Notes: generated from the letters alone by a model not told the origin. Shown: positions 37,400-48,874, counted from the first letter of the stretch. The stretch is 64,000 nt of DNA from Rhodobacteraceae bacterium DSL-40 (GCA_003258405.1 QKPN01000002.1:496001-560000); one strand, 5' to 3'. A program made the numbers and translations.

Positions 37400-38377
37400 T
37401 CAGCGGCCGAAGAGCTTCATCACCGGCGGCACCAGCACATGCAGGATCGGGATCAGCAGCAGCCCGACCGCAAGCCCGATCGCACCGGCAGCCGCAGCCC
37501 CCACCAGCCATTCGACCACGGGTGTGAGTGATTCGGGCACGGCATGGCCCGCCTTCACCGCAAGCTCATGGATGAAATGCGCCGGGGCCGTGAGCCCGAA
37601 GGCCTCAACCCCATGGAGCAGGATGCCGCCGCCGACCCAGATCATGGCGGCGGTGCCGACCACCGCGAGCACGCGGAGGAAGACCGGCATCCCCCGCACC
37701 AGACCCACGCCCACCGCGCGCCCGATCCGGGTGAAGATCCCGTCCCCCTCGCGCCGCGCCAGCGCCAGCCCGATGTCGTCGGCCTTCACGATCAGCGCGA
37801 CAGAGCCATAGACCCCGAGCGTGACGAATATCCCGACCAGCGCCAGCGCCGCGGCGCGGACGAGAAAGCTGCCGTCGGGGATCGCCGAAAGCGTGATCGC
37901 CATGATCTCGGCGGAGAGGATGAAATCGGTGTTGATCGCGCTCTTGACCTTCTGATCCTCGAGCGCTGCGGCATCCGCAGGCGCGGGTTCGGTCTTCGCC
38001 TCATGCGCATGGGCCTTGTGCGGCACCACCACCTCGTAGACCTTTTCCGCCCCTTCATAGGACAGGTAGAGCCCGCCGAGCATCAGAAGCGGCGTGATCG
38101 CCCAGGGCGCGAAGAGTGCGAGCAGGAGCGCGATGGGCAGCAGGAAGACGAGCTTGTTGCGCAGCGAGCCCTTGGTGATCTTCACGATGATCGGCAGTTC
38201 GCGTTCGGCGGCAAAGCCCACGACATAGCGCGGCGTGACCGCGGCGTCGTCGATCAGGACCCCGGCGGATTTCGCGCCAGCCTTGGCCGCATGGCCGATC
38301 ACGTCGTCGACCGAGGCGGCCGCGACCTTGGCGAGCCCTGCGACATCATCGAGTAGCGCGAGCAGTCCGACGCTCAT
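37400..38377 (-). CDS. DUF808 family membrane protein (YedI-like)
   Basis: 325 residues starting MSVGLLALLDDVAGLAKVAA. The whole protein matches DUF808 (E. coli YedI): KAGAKSAGVLIDDAAVTPRYV and ELPIIVKITKGSLRNKL early on, GGLYLSYEGAEKV and KSAINTDFILSAEIM in the middle. About five to seven hydrophobic helices. Inner-membrane protein of unknown function. A longer frame upstream to 38674 contains no conserved sequence. Confidence 0.9.
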   Translation of the reverse strand: MSVGLLALLDDVAGLAKVAAASVDDVIGHAAKAGAKSAGVLIDDAAVTPRYVVGFAAERELPIIVKITKGSLRNKLVFLLPIALLLALFAPWAITPLLMLGGLYLSYEGAEKVYEVVVPHKAHAHEAKTEPAPADAAALEDQKVKSAINTDFILSAEIMAITLSAIPDGSFLVRAAALALVGIFVTLGVYGSVALIVKADDIGLALARREGDGIFTRIGRAVGVGLVRGMPVFLRVLAVVGTAAMIWVGGGILLHGVEAFGLTAPAHFIHELAVKAGHAVPESLTPVVEWLVGAAAAGAIGLAVGLLLIPILHVLVPPVMKLFGR

Positions 38378-38543
38378 TCCTGTCCCTTCCCTCTTGCCCT
38401 CATGCCGAGCGCCCCGGCCCGCCGGTGGCGAGACTAGACCACCGCTCCGTCCCGAACCATATGGCGCGGGTTTTTCTTCCCGGCCGGCGTGCGCCCCGCT
38501 AGGCTGCCGAAGCTGCCGCCTGGCATCGAAAGGGAGAACGACG

Positions 38544-38822
38544 ATGGGCCTTACAAAGTTTCTTGCTGCCGGAACGGCGGCGCTCACCCTTGCCGCCTGT
38601 GCGGGCGGTGGCGGCGCGGATGGCGCCAGCGGCCAGCAGGCCTGCACGGACCGATTCTCCGAATCGGTCAACATCCCGGCAAGCCACGTTCTTGCGACGT
38701 TCCTCGAGACGAATCAGGAAGGCAACGCCGTCTACAACCTGCAGAACACGGATGGCGACGAGCGCGGCACCTGCGAGGTCGACAGCTCGGGCACTGTGGT
38801 GAATCTCAGTCTGGGCGGCTGA
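38544..38822 (+). CDS. Small predicted lipoprotein
   Basis: 92 residues. The N-terminus MGLTKFLAAGTAALTLAAC is a lipoprotein signal with lipobox LAAC (Cys19). The rest is short, acidic and contains two more Cys residues (TDGDERGTCEVD, QACTDRF) that could form a disulfide. An AGGGAG site precedes the ATG. No family recognised; similar small lipoproteins are common in Rhodobacteraceae. It is divergent from the DUF808 gene. Confidence 0.7.
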   Translation: MGLTKFLAAGTAALTLAACAGGGGADGASGQQACTDRFSESVNIPASHVLATFLETNQEGNAVYNLQNTDGDERGTCEVDSSGTVVNLSLGG

Positions 38823-39319
38823 TCCGGATCGGTTGCGGCGGGGGCCTTCGGGCCTTCGGGCCTGCGCCGCTCCGGCGCAGGGCGCCGGACATGCGTCGGG
38901 GGGAATTCCCCCCTCAAGGAACCCCCCCGACAGCAACGTGCGGACTATAGACCCCAGTACGCGGCTTTCCAGGTGCGCGGCACAAGCTCGGCGAACCCCA
39001 CACCCGCAGAGCTGCGCACATTCGCTTTTCCTGAAATTCCGCAGGCCCGCACGACCCTCGGATCCGAAGATCCTCGGTGCAATGGAATAGGCAATCCGTG
39101 CTGCTGTGGAGGGCGATGGTATGATAACAGGCTCTTCTGCCTTGGCCATCGATGCTGCCGACTATGCCAGAATCCGCAGAACAGTCAATGAACATCTCTC
39201 CGGCATTCGCGTCAAAATTGCGCTTTCGCAGCTGCATCAAATCGGCTTTCGGAAAGGTGTTGTTTGCTTCCACGCGCTAACGGTTTTCCGACAACGAACC
39301 GCGCCGGGGGCTGCCGGAA
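38823..39319. other. Intergenic region before the GGDEF-EAL gene
   Basis: About 500 bp with no gene I can support. The left part has GC-rich repeats (GGGCCTTC repeated) and a stem with alternatives: GTCGGGGGG at 38895-38903 can pair with CCCCCC at 38908-38913 or CCCCCCGAC at 38923-38931. From about 39010 to 39310 the base composition becomes noticeably less GC-rich than the surrounding genes. A plus-strand frame beginning GTG 39106 / ATG 39121 (MITGSSALAIDAADYARIRR...) runs about 155 codons into the next gene in another frame; I regard it as unproven. Confidence 0.5.
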
Positions 39320-41334
39320 ATGACGAGACGAAAACGACAAGGCTGCACGCGTGCCTTCCTTCGGGCACTGCGAACGCGCCCGGAGCCGCGCGACCTGCGG
39401 GCCGTGATGGCGCGGGTTCCCCAGGGGACAGCTGTCGGCGCGATCTCGGTGCTGGTCTTCGTCACATATGCCTGGCCGTCGGTCGGGGGTGGGCCGCTGG
39501 CGATCTGGGGCGGGCTGACACTCATCTGCGGCGCGCTGGCCGCCAGTGTCGCCTTGTCGCTTGCCCGCTATGACGACGATATCGTCTCGCGCCGCCTCTT
39601 GCGGAAGCTCGTCTTCGCCGCGATCCTGACGGCTTCGCCCTGGGCCGTGCTCGCGCTCGTCACCGCGACCGCCGGCACGCCGTCCGAGCTGCGCATGCTC
39701 GCGATCGTGCTCTGTATCGGCAGGGTTGCTGGCGCGACGCTCATCCTCCACCGGTTCTTTGCGGCCTGCCTCGCCTATCAGACAACGGTGCTCGCGGCCC
39801 TGCTCCTCTCTACCCTGCACGTGGGCCTTGCCACCGAATGGGCGCTCGCGGCGGTCTCGATGCTGCTCGGCGGGTATCTCGCGATCACGGCCTGGTGCGT
39901 CGGCGAGACCTCGCGCGAGCGGGATGCGTCGCACAAGGCGCTCGAGGAGGCCAATGACCGCATCGCGCGTCTCGCCTATGTCGATCACGTCACCGGCCTT
40001 CCCAACCGCAAGGCCTTCATGGACCGGCTCGTCGAAGCGATCGCGGAGGCCGAGGTCACCGGCACGAAATTCGCCGTCTTCATGCTCGATCTCGACCGGT
40101 TCAAGAACATCAACGACACGTTCGGCCACCAGATCGGCGACGCGCTGCTTGCGCTCGTCGGCCGGAGGCTTGCCGCCCGCCTCGGGCCGCGTGACGTGCT
40201 CGCCCGCCTCGGCGGCGACGAATTCGCCATCATCGTGCAGGACCGCTCCGATCCGGACGCCATAACCGCGCTTGCGCATAACCTCATCGAGGGCCTTGCG
40301 GAGCCCGCCTGGCTCGACAGCCGCCAGGTCTTTCCGGGCACCTCGATCGGTGGCGTGGTCTATCCCGGCAATGGTCGGGAGCCCGGCATGCTGCTGGCCA
40401 AGGCCGACATGGCGCTGGCGCGGGCCAAGGAGGCCGGGCGCGGGCATTTCACCCTCTTCGATGCCAGGCTGCGCGCCCATATCGAGCGGCAGGACTGGGT
40501 CGAGGTGCAGCTCCAGCAGGCGCTCGACCGCCGCGAGATCCGCCTCGCCTACCAGCCGATCTTCGAGCTCGCGACCGGCGCCTATGCCGGGGCCGAGGCG
40601 CTGGTGCGCTGGGAGCATCCCGAACGCGGGCCGATCACGCCCGCCGAGTTCCTGCCGGTCGCCGCCGAGCGCGGCCTGCTGCCCGCGGTCACCAATGCCG
40701 TGCTGCAGACGATCGGCGGCGACATTCTCGGCTGGCAGGCGGCCGGGATCGACCTCGGTCGCATCGCGATCAACCTCCACCCGCTCGACCTGAAATCACC
40801 GGTCGATCTGCTCGCAAGCCTCCGTGCGCTGGCTGTCAGCGGCGTCGGGCCCGAGCGCGTGGTGATCGAGGTGACGGAGGAAGCCTTCATGGGCCGCGGC
40901 ACAGACACCGTGCCGCTCATTCTCGATGCCATTGCCGATCTCGGCTTCGAGATCTCGCTCGACGATTTCGGCATGGGTCACGCCTCGCTCGCACATCTCA
41001 GGAAGCTGCCGGTGAGCGAGATCAAGCTCGACCGCAGCTTCGTGATAGGCCTCGTCTCGAGCCGCCCGGACCGTGCTGTGGTGGCCGCGACCGTCGAGAT
41101 CGCCCGAATCATGGGGATGCGTGTGGTGGCCGAAGGCGTCGAGACCGAGGGCCAGCGCCTCGCGCTCGAAACCCACGGTGTCGGCTTCGGCCAGGGTTTT
41201 CTCTGGAGCGGCGCCTTCGATGCCGCCAGCCTCGCCGACCTCTTCGGCCGCACCGCGGAGATGCCGGCGGAAACCGGTGCCGTGCCCGGCCCGAGACCCC
41301 GCCGCCGCGTGCGCGACGGCGGTGCCCTGGCCGC

Positions 41335-41341
<7 letters not shown>
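39320..41341 (+). CDS. Membrane-bound GGDEF-EAL cyclic-di-GMP protein
   Basis: 673 residues. Five to six N-terminal membrane helices occupy about 38-195, without a recognised sensor domain. The GGDEF domain has [20 protein letters not shown] and LGGDEFAII with all active residues; the inhibitory I-site is degenerate (GPRD in place of RxxD). The EAL domain has [54 protein letters not shown] and GQGF, so catalytic E, N, DD, K and Q are kept. It could make or degrade c-di-GMP. It converges on ahcY with a 7-bp overlap. Confidence 0.93.
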
Positions 41342-42726
<1,385 letters not shown>

Positions 42727-42853
42727 GGAAAACTCCGTTCCTGGCAGTCCTCTGCTCCGCTCCGGCACCTAGCAGCCCCCGCCGCGCTCGACAACAGCCG
42801 CGGGGTTGTTTAGCACCCGTAACGCAACGACCCCCGCGCGGACCGGAGCAGCC

Positions 42854-43819
42854 ATGACAACCACGCTCGATGCCTCACGCCCCGCCCGCCACGACAAGGC
42901 GATCGTCTTTGCGGCCGATGGCAAATATGAGAAGTTCGCGCTCTTCGCCGCCGAACAGATTGCCCGCCTGCATCCCGAGCGCGATTTCGACATCTGCCTC
43001 TGCGCCATGGGCGAGCAGACGCCGCTGCCCCCGAGCCTCGCCCATCTCGACATCCGCTACTGCCGCATCACCACCGGTGATCTCTTCGACGGCCTCCGCC
43101 TCGACGAGGGCCGGACCCAGGTGGTCTATCTCCGCCTCGCGCTCCCCCTCGCGCTCCGGGCCGACTACCGCCGGATGCTCTATCTCGACAGCGACATCTT
43201 CGTGCAGGGCGGCGATTTCTCCGCGCTGCTGGATGTCGATCTCGGGCCGCACATCCTCGGCGCGGTGCGCGACAACATGCAGTGGCGCACGCCCTCGCGC
43301 CGGCCGCTCCAGTTCCGCCGCCTGGGCCTGCCGGGGGTGCGCTACTTCAACGCGGGCGTGCTCCTCATCGACGTCGCGCGCTTCAACGACGGCGACCTTC
43401 TCGGCCGCTGCACCGCCTTCGGGCGCGAGAACCGCGAGAAGATGATCCGCCACGACCAGAATCTGCTCAATGGCACGCTTCAGGGCGCCTGGGCCGAGCT
43501 CAACCCGGTCTGGAACTGGCAGTACACCCGCTCCTCGCTGTTCTTCGAGGCGATGGAGGGGGCGAATGTCGTGCATTTCATTGGCCCGAAGAAGCCCTGG
43601 ACCCATAGCGGAGGGGCGCTCCCGCGCCGTTTCCGCCGCGCCTACCGCGCCTTCTTCGCCGCGCATTTCCCCGACGCGCCGCCGATCGGCCCCGATGGCA
43701 AGGCGCCGCACGAGAACCGCGAATTCCTGCGCAGCGCCTTCTGGCGCCATCTGCTCGCCACCGGCCGCTTCTGCGACTATCTCGACCGCTTCCCCGACGA
43801 GCTGACCGTCCACCACTGA
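42854..43819 (+). CDS. Glycosyltransferase family 8 protein
   Basis: 321 residues from ATG 42854 with GGAG 7 bp upstream. GT8 motifs: AIVFAADGKYEKFALFAAEQ near the N-terminus, metal-binding DxD in MLYLDSDIFVQGG, GVRYFNAGVLLIDVARFND, RHDQNLLNG and VVHFIGPKKPW. Such retaining transferases add glucose or galactose to LPS or other glycans. Acceptor unknown. It is divergent from ahcY. Confidence 0.9.
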   Translation: MTTTLDASRPARHDKAIVFAADGKYEKFALFAAEQIARLHPERDFDICLCAMGEQTPLPPSLAHLDIRYCRITTGDLFDGLRLDEGRTQVVYLRLALPLALRADYRRMLYLDSDIFVQGGDFSALLDVDLGPHILGAVRDNMQWRTPSRRPLQFRRLGLPGVRYFNAGVLLIDVARFNDGDLLGRCTAFGRENREKMIRHDQNLLNGTLQGAWAELNPVWNWQYTRSSLFFEAMEGANVVHFIGPKKPWTHSGGALPRRFRRAYRAFFAAHFPDAPPIGPDGKAPHENREFLRSAFWRHLLATGRFCDYLDRFPDELTVHH

Positions 43820-43910
43820 TCCCGCCCGCAAACCCTTCCCGCCGCGGCCCCGCTTCGGCTATCAGCGGGCGTCCGGCCGCGCGGCGGCGATCAGGACGGG
43901 GGAAACAGGG

Positions 43911-44852
43911 ATGGCGACGGCAGACGCGCAGGGTGGTGCAGAGACCTCCGGGCCGCAGACGGCGACGGGCATCGTGCTGATGCTGGCCGGCGTCATGTGC
44001 CTCTGTGGCAACGACACCTTCGCCAAGATCCTCACCGAGCGCTATTCGCCGCTCCAGATCCTCTTCATGCGCAACATCATCGCGCTGCCCTTCGCGCTCC
44101 TCCTGACGCTGCGGATGGGCGGGCCGGCCGCGCTGCGCTCCTACCGCCCGGCCGCGCATCTGCTGCGCGGGGTGCTCTGGATCGCCACCACGATCCTCTT
44201 CTTCTCGAGCCTCAGGCTGCTCGGCCTCGCCGAGGCGACCGCGCTCATCTTCGTCGCGCCCGTCTTCATCACCGCGCTCTCGGCGCTCTTCCTCGCCGAG
44301 GATGTCGGCTGGCGGCGCTGGCTCGCGGTCCTTGCGGGCCTTGCGGGCGTGCTGATCGTCGTCCGTCCGGGCGGCGCGACCTTCCAGCCCGCCTCGCTGC
44401 TGCCGGTGGCGGCGGCACTCGGCTATGCGCTGCTGATGCTCGGCAGCCGCTGGGTGGACCGCCGCGAGAGCATCTGGACCGTGCTCCTCTACCTCACCGG
44501 GGCGAGCGCGCTGCTGAGCGCCTTCATCGTGCCCTTCGTCTGGGTGCCGATCCGCCCCGGCGACCTCTGGCTCTTCGCCGGGATTGCCCTCTTCGGCACG
44601 GCGGGCATGACGATGATGACCCAGGCCTTCCGTGTGGCGCCCGCCGTCGTGGTCGCTCCGCTCGATTACAGCGCCCTCATCTGGGCCACGGCGCTCGGCT
44701 GGCTGATCTGGGGCGAGATCCCCGATCTCGCGACCTACATCGGCGCGGCGGTCATCATCGCGAGCGGCATCTATATTGTCGTGCGCGAATGGAAGGCGAA
44801 GCAGGCGGGCCGCCGGACCGCCGGCTTGATCTCGCCCCGGAAACAGGTTTAG
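43911..44852 (+). CDS. DMT superfamily transporter (two EamA domains)
   Basis: 313 residues, about ten hydrophobic helices forming two EamA repeats (about 20-150 and 165-295). GNDTFAKILTERYSPLQILFMRN and ATALIFVAPVFITALSALFLAEDVGWRRW are typical of the RhaT/EamA drug-metabolite transporter family. Substrate unknown. A single-gene unit between a glycosyltransferase and an HD protein. Confidence 0.9.
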   Translation: MATADAQGGAETSGPQTATGIVLMLAGVMCLCGNDTFAKILTERYSPLQILFMRNIIALPFALLLTLRMGGPAALRSYRPAAHLLRGVLWIATTILFFSSLRLLGLAEATALIFVAPVFITALSALFLAEDVGWRRWLAVLAGLAGVLIVVRPGGATFQPASLLPVAAALGYALLMLGSRWVDRRESIWTVLLYLTGASALLSAFIVPFVWVPIRPGDLWLFAGIALFGTAGMTMMTQAFRVAPAVVVAPLDYSALIWATALGWLIWGEIPDLATYIGAAVIIASGIYIVVREWKAKQAGRRTAGLISPRKQV

Positions 44853-44894
44853 CCCTCGTTCGCACAACCATCGGACGAAAACGGGAGGCAGCGG

Positions 44895-45497
44895 ATGGCC
44901 AAGGCGCGGGCATGGCAAAGGATGCTGTCGGGGCGCAGGCTCGACCTGCTCGATCCCTCGCCGCTCGACATCGAGATCGAGGACATCGCCCATGGCCTCG
45001 CCTTCGTCGCGCGCTGGAACGGCCAGACCTTCGGCGAGCATCCCTATTCGGTCGCGGAACATTCCCTGCTTGTCGAGCGCATCTTCTGCGCGCTCTACCC
45101 CCGCGCGCCCGCCTGCTGGCGCCTCGCGGCCCTGCTCCATGATGCGCCCGAATACGTGATCGGCGACATGATCACCCCGGTGAAGGCCGCGATCGGCGCC
45201 GACTACGCCGCGCTCGACGCCCGCCTCGCGGCGGCGGTGCACCTCCGCTTCGGCCTGCCGGCGACGCTGCCGCGCACGGTCAAGACCCAGATCAAGCGGG
45301 CCGACCGCATCTCCGCCTTCGTGGAGGCGACCCGCATCGCGGGCTTCACCCAGGCCGAGGCGACCCGGCTCTTCGGTGCCCCGAAGCTCGAGGACGACGC
45401 CCTGCTCGCGGTGCATCTGCGGCCGCCCGCCGAGACCAAGCGCGATTTCCTCGCCCGCCACGCCGCCCTGCTCGACGAATCGGCCCTGCCGGGCTGA
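44895..45497 (+). CDS. HD domain phosphohydrolase (YfbR-like)
   Basis: 200 residues. The HD motif region is SVAEHSLLVERIF...LAALLHDAPEYVIGDMITPVK, with a later IKRADRISAFVEA supplying the last metal-binding Asp. This HxHD...D pattern with LHDAPEYVIGD is typical of YfbR/5'-deoxynucleotidase-like proteins that dephosphorylate dNMPs. The substrate remains a guess. Confidence 0.85.
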   Translation: MAKARAWQRMLSGRRLDLLDPSPLDIEIEDIAHGLAFVARWNGQTFGEHPYSVAEHSLLVERIFCALYPRAPACWRLAALLHDAPEYVIGDMITPVKAAIGADYAALDARLAAAVHLRFGLPATLPRTVKTQIKRADRISAFVEATRIAGFTQAEATRLFGAPKLEDDALLAVHLRPPAETKRDFLARHAALLDESALPG

Positions 45498-45953
45498 GGG
45501 GAAAGGCGCCGACCGGAGTTTCCCCGGTGCCGTCGCGCCTCGGCCCTCTTACGAGAACGTGGAGGGGCGGGGAGAAGACCGGGATCGGCAACGCTCGTCC
45601 GCAGAGCTGCCCACGCTTCCATGTATCGTCACAGAGGGGCAGGGCAGGCGAACATCGGGAAGGGCCGGGCCGCGCAAGGCGGGGCGCCGCGCGCCGATGG
45701 CGCACCGATCACGACTGCGCGCGGCACGACACCCCGAAACCGGTCAACCGACAGGCAGAAGGGGCGTCCTGCCGGATTTTCAGACGGCGCAAGCGGCGCG
45801 GAGTCGGGCAGAACCGGCGGATTGGGCGCCCGGGTGCAGCCGTGATTCGTGCATTGCGCTTGACGGGTGCCGGACGCTACACCACGTAGATCCTGCAGGA
45901 ACGCGTCTCCGGCGCCCGGCGATGCGCCGGACCCCGGAAGGGAAGGAAGTCCG
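45498..45953. other. Intergenic region before cnoX
   Basis: About 455 bp in which none of the six frames has recognisable protein similarity or a good start. It contains a small ACCGG/CCGGT hairpin near 45519-45535 behind the HD gene. A TTGACG at about 45862 could be the -35 element of the downstream gene, but no convincing -10 element lies 17 bp away. Confidence 0.4.
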
Positions 45954-46859
45954 ATGGAATTGAACCTTGCACCCCAGGGCAAGACCGACCTCATCAAGGA
46001 GGGCACCGAGGCCACCTTCATGGCCGACGTGATCGAGGCCTCCCGCGAGGTTCCGGTCATAGTGGACTTCTGGGCCACCTGGTGCGGCCCGTGCAAGTCG
46101 CTCGGCCCTGTCCTCGAGAAGGCGGTGACCGATGCGCGCGGCAAGGTGCGGCTCGTCAAGATCGACGTCGACCAGAACCAGCGCATCGCGGCCCAGCTGC
46201 AGGTCCAGTCGATCCCGGCAGTCTTTGCCTTCGTGAACGGCCAGCCGGTGGACGGCTTCATGGGCGCCCAGCAGCCCTCGCAGATCAAGGCCTTCATCGA
46301 CCGCCTCGTGCAGATGTCGGGCGGGGATGCCGGGCTCGAGGAAGCGCTCGCCGCCGCCGAGGAAATGCTCGAGGAAGGCGCGCTCGCCGATGCCGCCCAG
46401 ACCTTCGGCGCCATTCTCGGCGAGGAGCCCGACAATGTCGCGGCGCTCTCGGGCCTCGCGCGCGCCTATATTGCCGCCGGTGATCTCGTGAAGGCGCGGG
46501 ACGTTCTCGATCTCGCGCCGCCCGAAAAGGCCGGGGATCCCGCGCTCGCCAGCGTTCGGGCCAAGATCGAGCTCGCCGAGGCGAGCGCCGGGGCGGCTTC
46601 CGCCGAGGGCGGCCTCCGCGAGGCCGTCGAAAAGGACCCGAACGATCACAAGGCGCGCTACGACCTCGCGCTCGCGCTCGTTGCCAAGGGCGACAGCGCC
46701 GGGGCGATCGATACGCTGCTCGAGCTCTTCCGCCGCGACCGCGAGTGGAACGAGGGTGCGGCGAAGGAGCAGCTCTTCAAGATCTTCGACAGTCTCGGGC
46801 CGAAGAGCGAGCTCGCCCAGAAGGGCCGCCGCCGCCTTTCCTCCATGATCTTCGCCTGA
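45954..46859 (+). CDS. cnoX: Thioredoxin-domain co-chaperone (CnoX/YbbN-like)
   Basis: 301 residues. The thioredoxin domain (about 25-120) has VDFWATWCGPCKSLGPVLE, with an intact redox CxxC, and IDVDQNQRIAAQLQVQSIPAVF. The rest is a tetratricopeptide-like helical region (EEMLEEGALADAAQTFGAIL; RYDLALALVAKGDSAGAI). CnoX protects unfolded proteins from oxidation and delivers them to GroEL and DnaK. E. coli CnoX has SxxC, but Caulobacter and this protein keep CxxC. MELNLAPQ is the start; the 15-bp gap to the Lon-N gene suggests an operon. Confidence 0.92.
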   Translation: MELNLAPQGKTDLIKEGTEATFMADVIEASREVPVIVDFWATWCGPCKSLGPVLEKAVTDARGKVRLVKIDVDQNQRIAAQLQVQSIPAVFAFVNGQPVDGFMGAQQPSQIKAFIDRLVQMSGGDAGLEEALAAAEEMLEEGALADAAQTFGAILGEEPDNVAALSGLARAYIAAGDLVKARDVLDLAPPEKAGDPALASVRAKIELAEASAGAASAEGGLREAVEKDPNDHKARYDLALALVAKGDSAGAIDTLLELFRRDREWNEGAAKEQLFKIFDSLGPKSELAQKGRRRLSSMIFA

Positions 46860-46874
46860 CCCCGGGGGGGCGGG

Positions 46875-47540
46875 ATGATGGTCAAGAAGTTCGGTCTTGC
46901 GGATCTGCCGGAGGTAATCCCGATCTTCCCGCTGCCCGGTGCGCTGCTCCTGCCGCGCGCCCGGCTTCCCCTCAACATCTTCGAGCCGCGCTACCTCGCG
47001 ATGCTCGAGGACACGCTCAAGACGCCTGACCGCCTCATCGGCATGGTGCAGCCCATTGCCATGCCCGATCGCCGCGGCGCCGAGGGGCGGCTCCACCGCA
47101 TCGGCTGCGCCGGTCGGGTGACGGCGATGCAGGAAACCGAGGACGGGCGTTATCTCATCACCCTCCACGGCGCCTGCCGCTTCCGTCTCCGCGAAGAGAC
47201 CGAGGGTTTCACCCCCTATCGCCGCGCCGCCGTGGACTGGAGCTCGTTCGAGCGCGACCTCAACCGCAGCGAAAGTGACGAGACCTTCGATCGCGAGGCC
47301 TTCCTCGAGGTGCTCTCGCGCTACTTCGATGCCGCCCAGCTCGCGTCCGACTGGGACAGCATGAAGGAGGCCGATGCGGAGCTTCTCATCAACTCCCTCT
47401 CGATCCTCTGCCCGTTCGACCCGGAAGAGAAGCAGGCGCTGCTCGAGGCGCCGACCCTGACCAACCGGCGCGAGACGCTGGTGACCCTGATGGAATTCGC
47501 CCTCCGCGGCGGAGGCGGCGACGAAGGAGCGGTGCAGTGA
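46875..47540 (+). CDS. LON peptidase substrate-binding domain protein
   Basis: 221 residues, a stand-alone Lon N-terminal (LAN/PUA-like) domain: [35 protein letters not shown] at the start, then [29 protein letters not shown], and a C-terminal helical bundle with [24 protein letters not shown]. No ATPase or protease domain. Possible adaptor for proteolysis; function unproven. It overlaps the next gene by 4 bp (GTGA). Confidence 0.92.
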   Translation: MMVKKFGLADLPEVIPIFPLPGALLLPRARLPLNIFEPRYLAMLEDTLKTPDRLIGMVQPIAMPDRRGAEGRLHRIGCAGRVTAMQETEDGRYLITLHGACRFRLREETEGFTPYRRAAVDWSSFERDLNRSESDETFDREAFLEVLSRYFDAAQLASDWDSMKEADAELLINSLSILCPFDPEEKQALLEAPTLTNRRETLVTLMEFALRGGGGDEGAVQ

Positions 47541-47770
47541 ACGGACCCATGGAACCCACAGAGCCGGCGGAAACCGTCGCGCCGCGCCCGGATACGCACC
47601 ATATCGACCGCAGGCTGCTCGAGTTCCTCGTCTGCCCGGTCACCCGCGGCGCGCTTGTCTACGATGCCGAGCGGCAGGAACTCATCTCGAAGGGCGCGCA
47701 TCTCGCCTACCCGATCCACAACGGCATCCCGGTGATGCTGGTGGACGAGGCACGGAAGCTCGAGGACTGA
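47537..47770 (+). CDS. Trm112/UPF0434 family zinc-ribbon-like protein
   Basis: 77 residues. After a variable 25-residue N-terminus, [20 protein letters not shown] and [22 protein letters not shown] match UPF0434. Trm112 homologues activate methyltransferases in eukaryotes; the bacterial role is unclear. Only one Cys is retained, so zinc binding is doubtful. Start GTG 47537 overlaps the previous stop; ATG 47549 is an alternative. Confidence 0.9.
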   Translation: MNGPMEPTEPAETVAPRPDTHHIDRRLLEFLVCPVTRGALVYDAERQELISKGAHLAYPIHNGIPVMLVDEARKLED

Positions 47771-47789
47771 GGACACGGGGGCGCGCGCC

Positions 47790-48251
47790 ATGGCCGCAGA
47801 CGAGGACATCCGCGAGGGCGAGATCCGGGTCGAGCCGCCCGAAGGCTTCGATGCAAGCCTCCATTTCATCGGCCGCATCCACACCCCTTGGACCGATCGC
47901 GCGGACTGCCCGCGCCAGGGCGACCCCTCCGGGCCCGAATGCACCCTCGAGATCTTCGCGCCCTGGGTTCCGGCGCTCGAAGGCATCGAACGGCACGAGA
48001 CCCTCGAGGTGCTCTACTGGCTCGACCGCGCCCGACGCGATCTCGTCCGCCAGAGCCCGCGCAACCACGGCTACAGCCGCGGCACCTTCGCGCTGCGCTC
48101 GCCGGTCCGGCCCAATCCGATCGGCACCGCGCGCGTCCGCCTTGTCCGTGTCGAGGGGCCGCGCCTGATCGTCCGGAGCCTCGACTGCCTCGACGGCACG
48201 CCCCTCATCGATCTCAAGCCCGCCCGCTGCGCCCATGGTGGGCCCGCCTGA
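47790..48251 (+). CDS. TrmO-like tRNA (N6-threonylcarbamoyladenosine37) methyltransferase
   Basis: 153 residues of the UPF0066/TsaA family: HFIGRIHTPWTDRADCPRQGD at about 25-45, SRGTFALRSPVRPNPIGTARVRL and SLDCLDGTPLIDLKP. These are the family's SAM-binding and active-site segments. E. coli TrmO methylates t6A37 of threonine tRNA and is longer (235 residues); short forms like this lack the C-terminal domain, so the substrate is uncertain. It is 19 bp downstream of the Trm112-like gene, an attractive pairing given Trm112's role with methyltransferases. Confidence 0.88.
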   Translation: MAADEDIREGEIRVEPPEGFDASLHFIGRIHTPWTDRADCPRQGDPSGPECTLEIFAPWVPALEGIERHETLEVLYWLDRARRDLVRQSPRNHGYSRGTFALRSPVRPNPIGTARVRLVRVEGPRLIVRSLDCLDGTPLIDLKPARCAHGGPA

Positions 48252-48268
48252 GGCAGGCCCCGTGCGCC

Positions 48269-48874
48269 TCACCCGGCCGAGGGCTCCGGCGCGGGAAGCG
48301 CGACCAGATAATCGACGATCCGGCGCGCACTCTCGCTCGCCCAGTCGGCGCCGCCCATCAGCCGCGCGATCTCCATCCCCTCGCGGTTGAGCACCACCGT
48401 CACCGGCAGCCCCGGCACCTGCATCTCCGAGGCAAGCTCGCTCTTCGGATCGAGATAGGTGGTGAGCGCCACGATCCCCACCTCGTCGTTGAAGCGGTGG
48501 ATCGCCTCGGGCGGGTTCCGCCCCGTCGCGATCGCGATCACCTCGAAATCCGGGCCGGCAAGCTCCGCCTCGAGCTGGTCGAGCGAGGGCTTTTCCGTGC
48601 GGCAGGGCGCGCACCAGGTCGCCCAGAAGTTCACCAGCCGCACCTGCCCGTTCGAGTCCGCCAGCTGGTGCGTCTCGCCGTCGAAATCGCTGTAGGCCGC
48701 CGTGCCCGCCGGCAGCGGCGCCTCGTGGATCACGAGCTTGCGCATGTCGCCCTCGCGGAGCTCCGAAAGCTCCGCCCGCTGCGCCGCGTCGAGCGCCTGC
48801 GCCCCCGCGGGGTTTGCGATGGCGGCAAGCCCGGTGTAGAGCAGGGCGCAAAGAAGAACGTTCAGGCGCTTCAT
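48269..48874 (-). CDS. tlpA: TlpA family thiol:disulfide interchange protein
   Basis: 201 residues. A signal peptide or N-terminal anchor ([22 protein letters not shown]) precedes a thioredoxin-like domain with [27 protein letters not shown] is the reducing active site used by TlpA/CcmG-type periplasmic proteins in cytochrome c and oxidase maturation. MKRLNVLL is the start. It is divergent from argH with 31 bp between starts. Confidence 0.92.
   Translation of the reverse strand: MKRLNVLLCALLYTGLAAIANPAGAQALDAAQRAELSELREGDMRKLVIHEAPLPAGTAAYSDFDGETHQLADSNGQVRLVNFWATWCAPCRTEKPSLDQLEAELAGPDFEVIAIATGRNPPEAIHRFNDEVGIVALTTYLDPKSELASEMQVPGLPVTVVLNREGMEIARLMGGADWASESARRIVDYLVALPAPEPSAG

Noticed and set aside
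39106-39573. 155-codon frame overlapping the GGDEF-EAL start
   Set aside because: The first ~55 codons look somewhat protein-like, but the rest is an out-of-frame shadow of the GGDEF-EAL gene, and no family is recognised.
42727-42853. SAH or SAM riboswitch upstream of ahcY
   Set aside because: The 127-bp region lacks the conserved core sequences of the SAH riboswitch; only general GC-rich hairpins are present.
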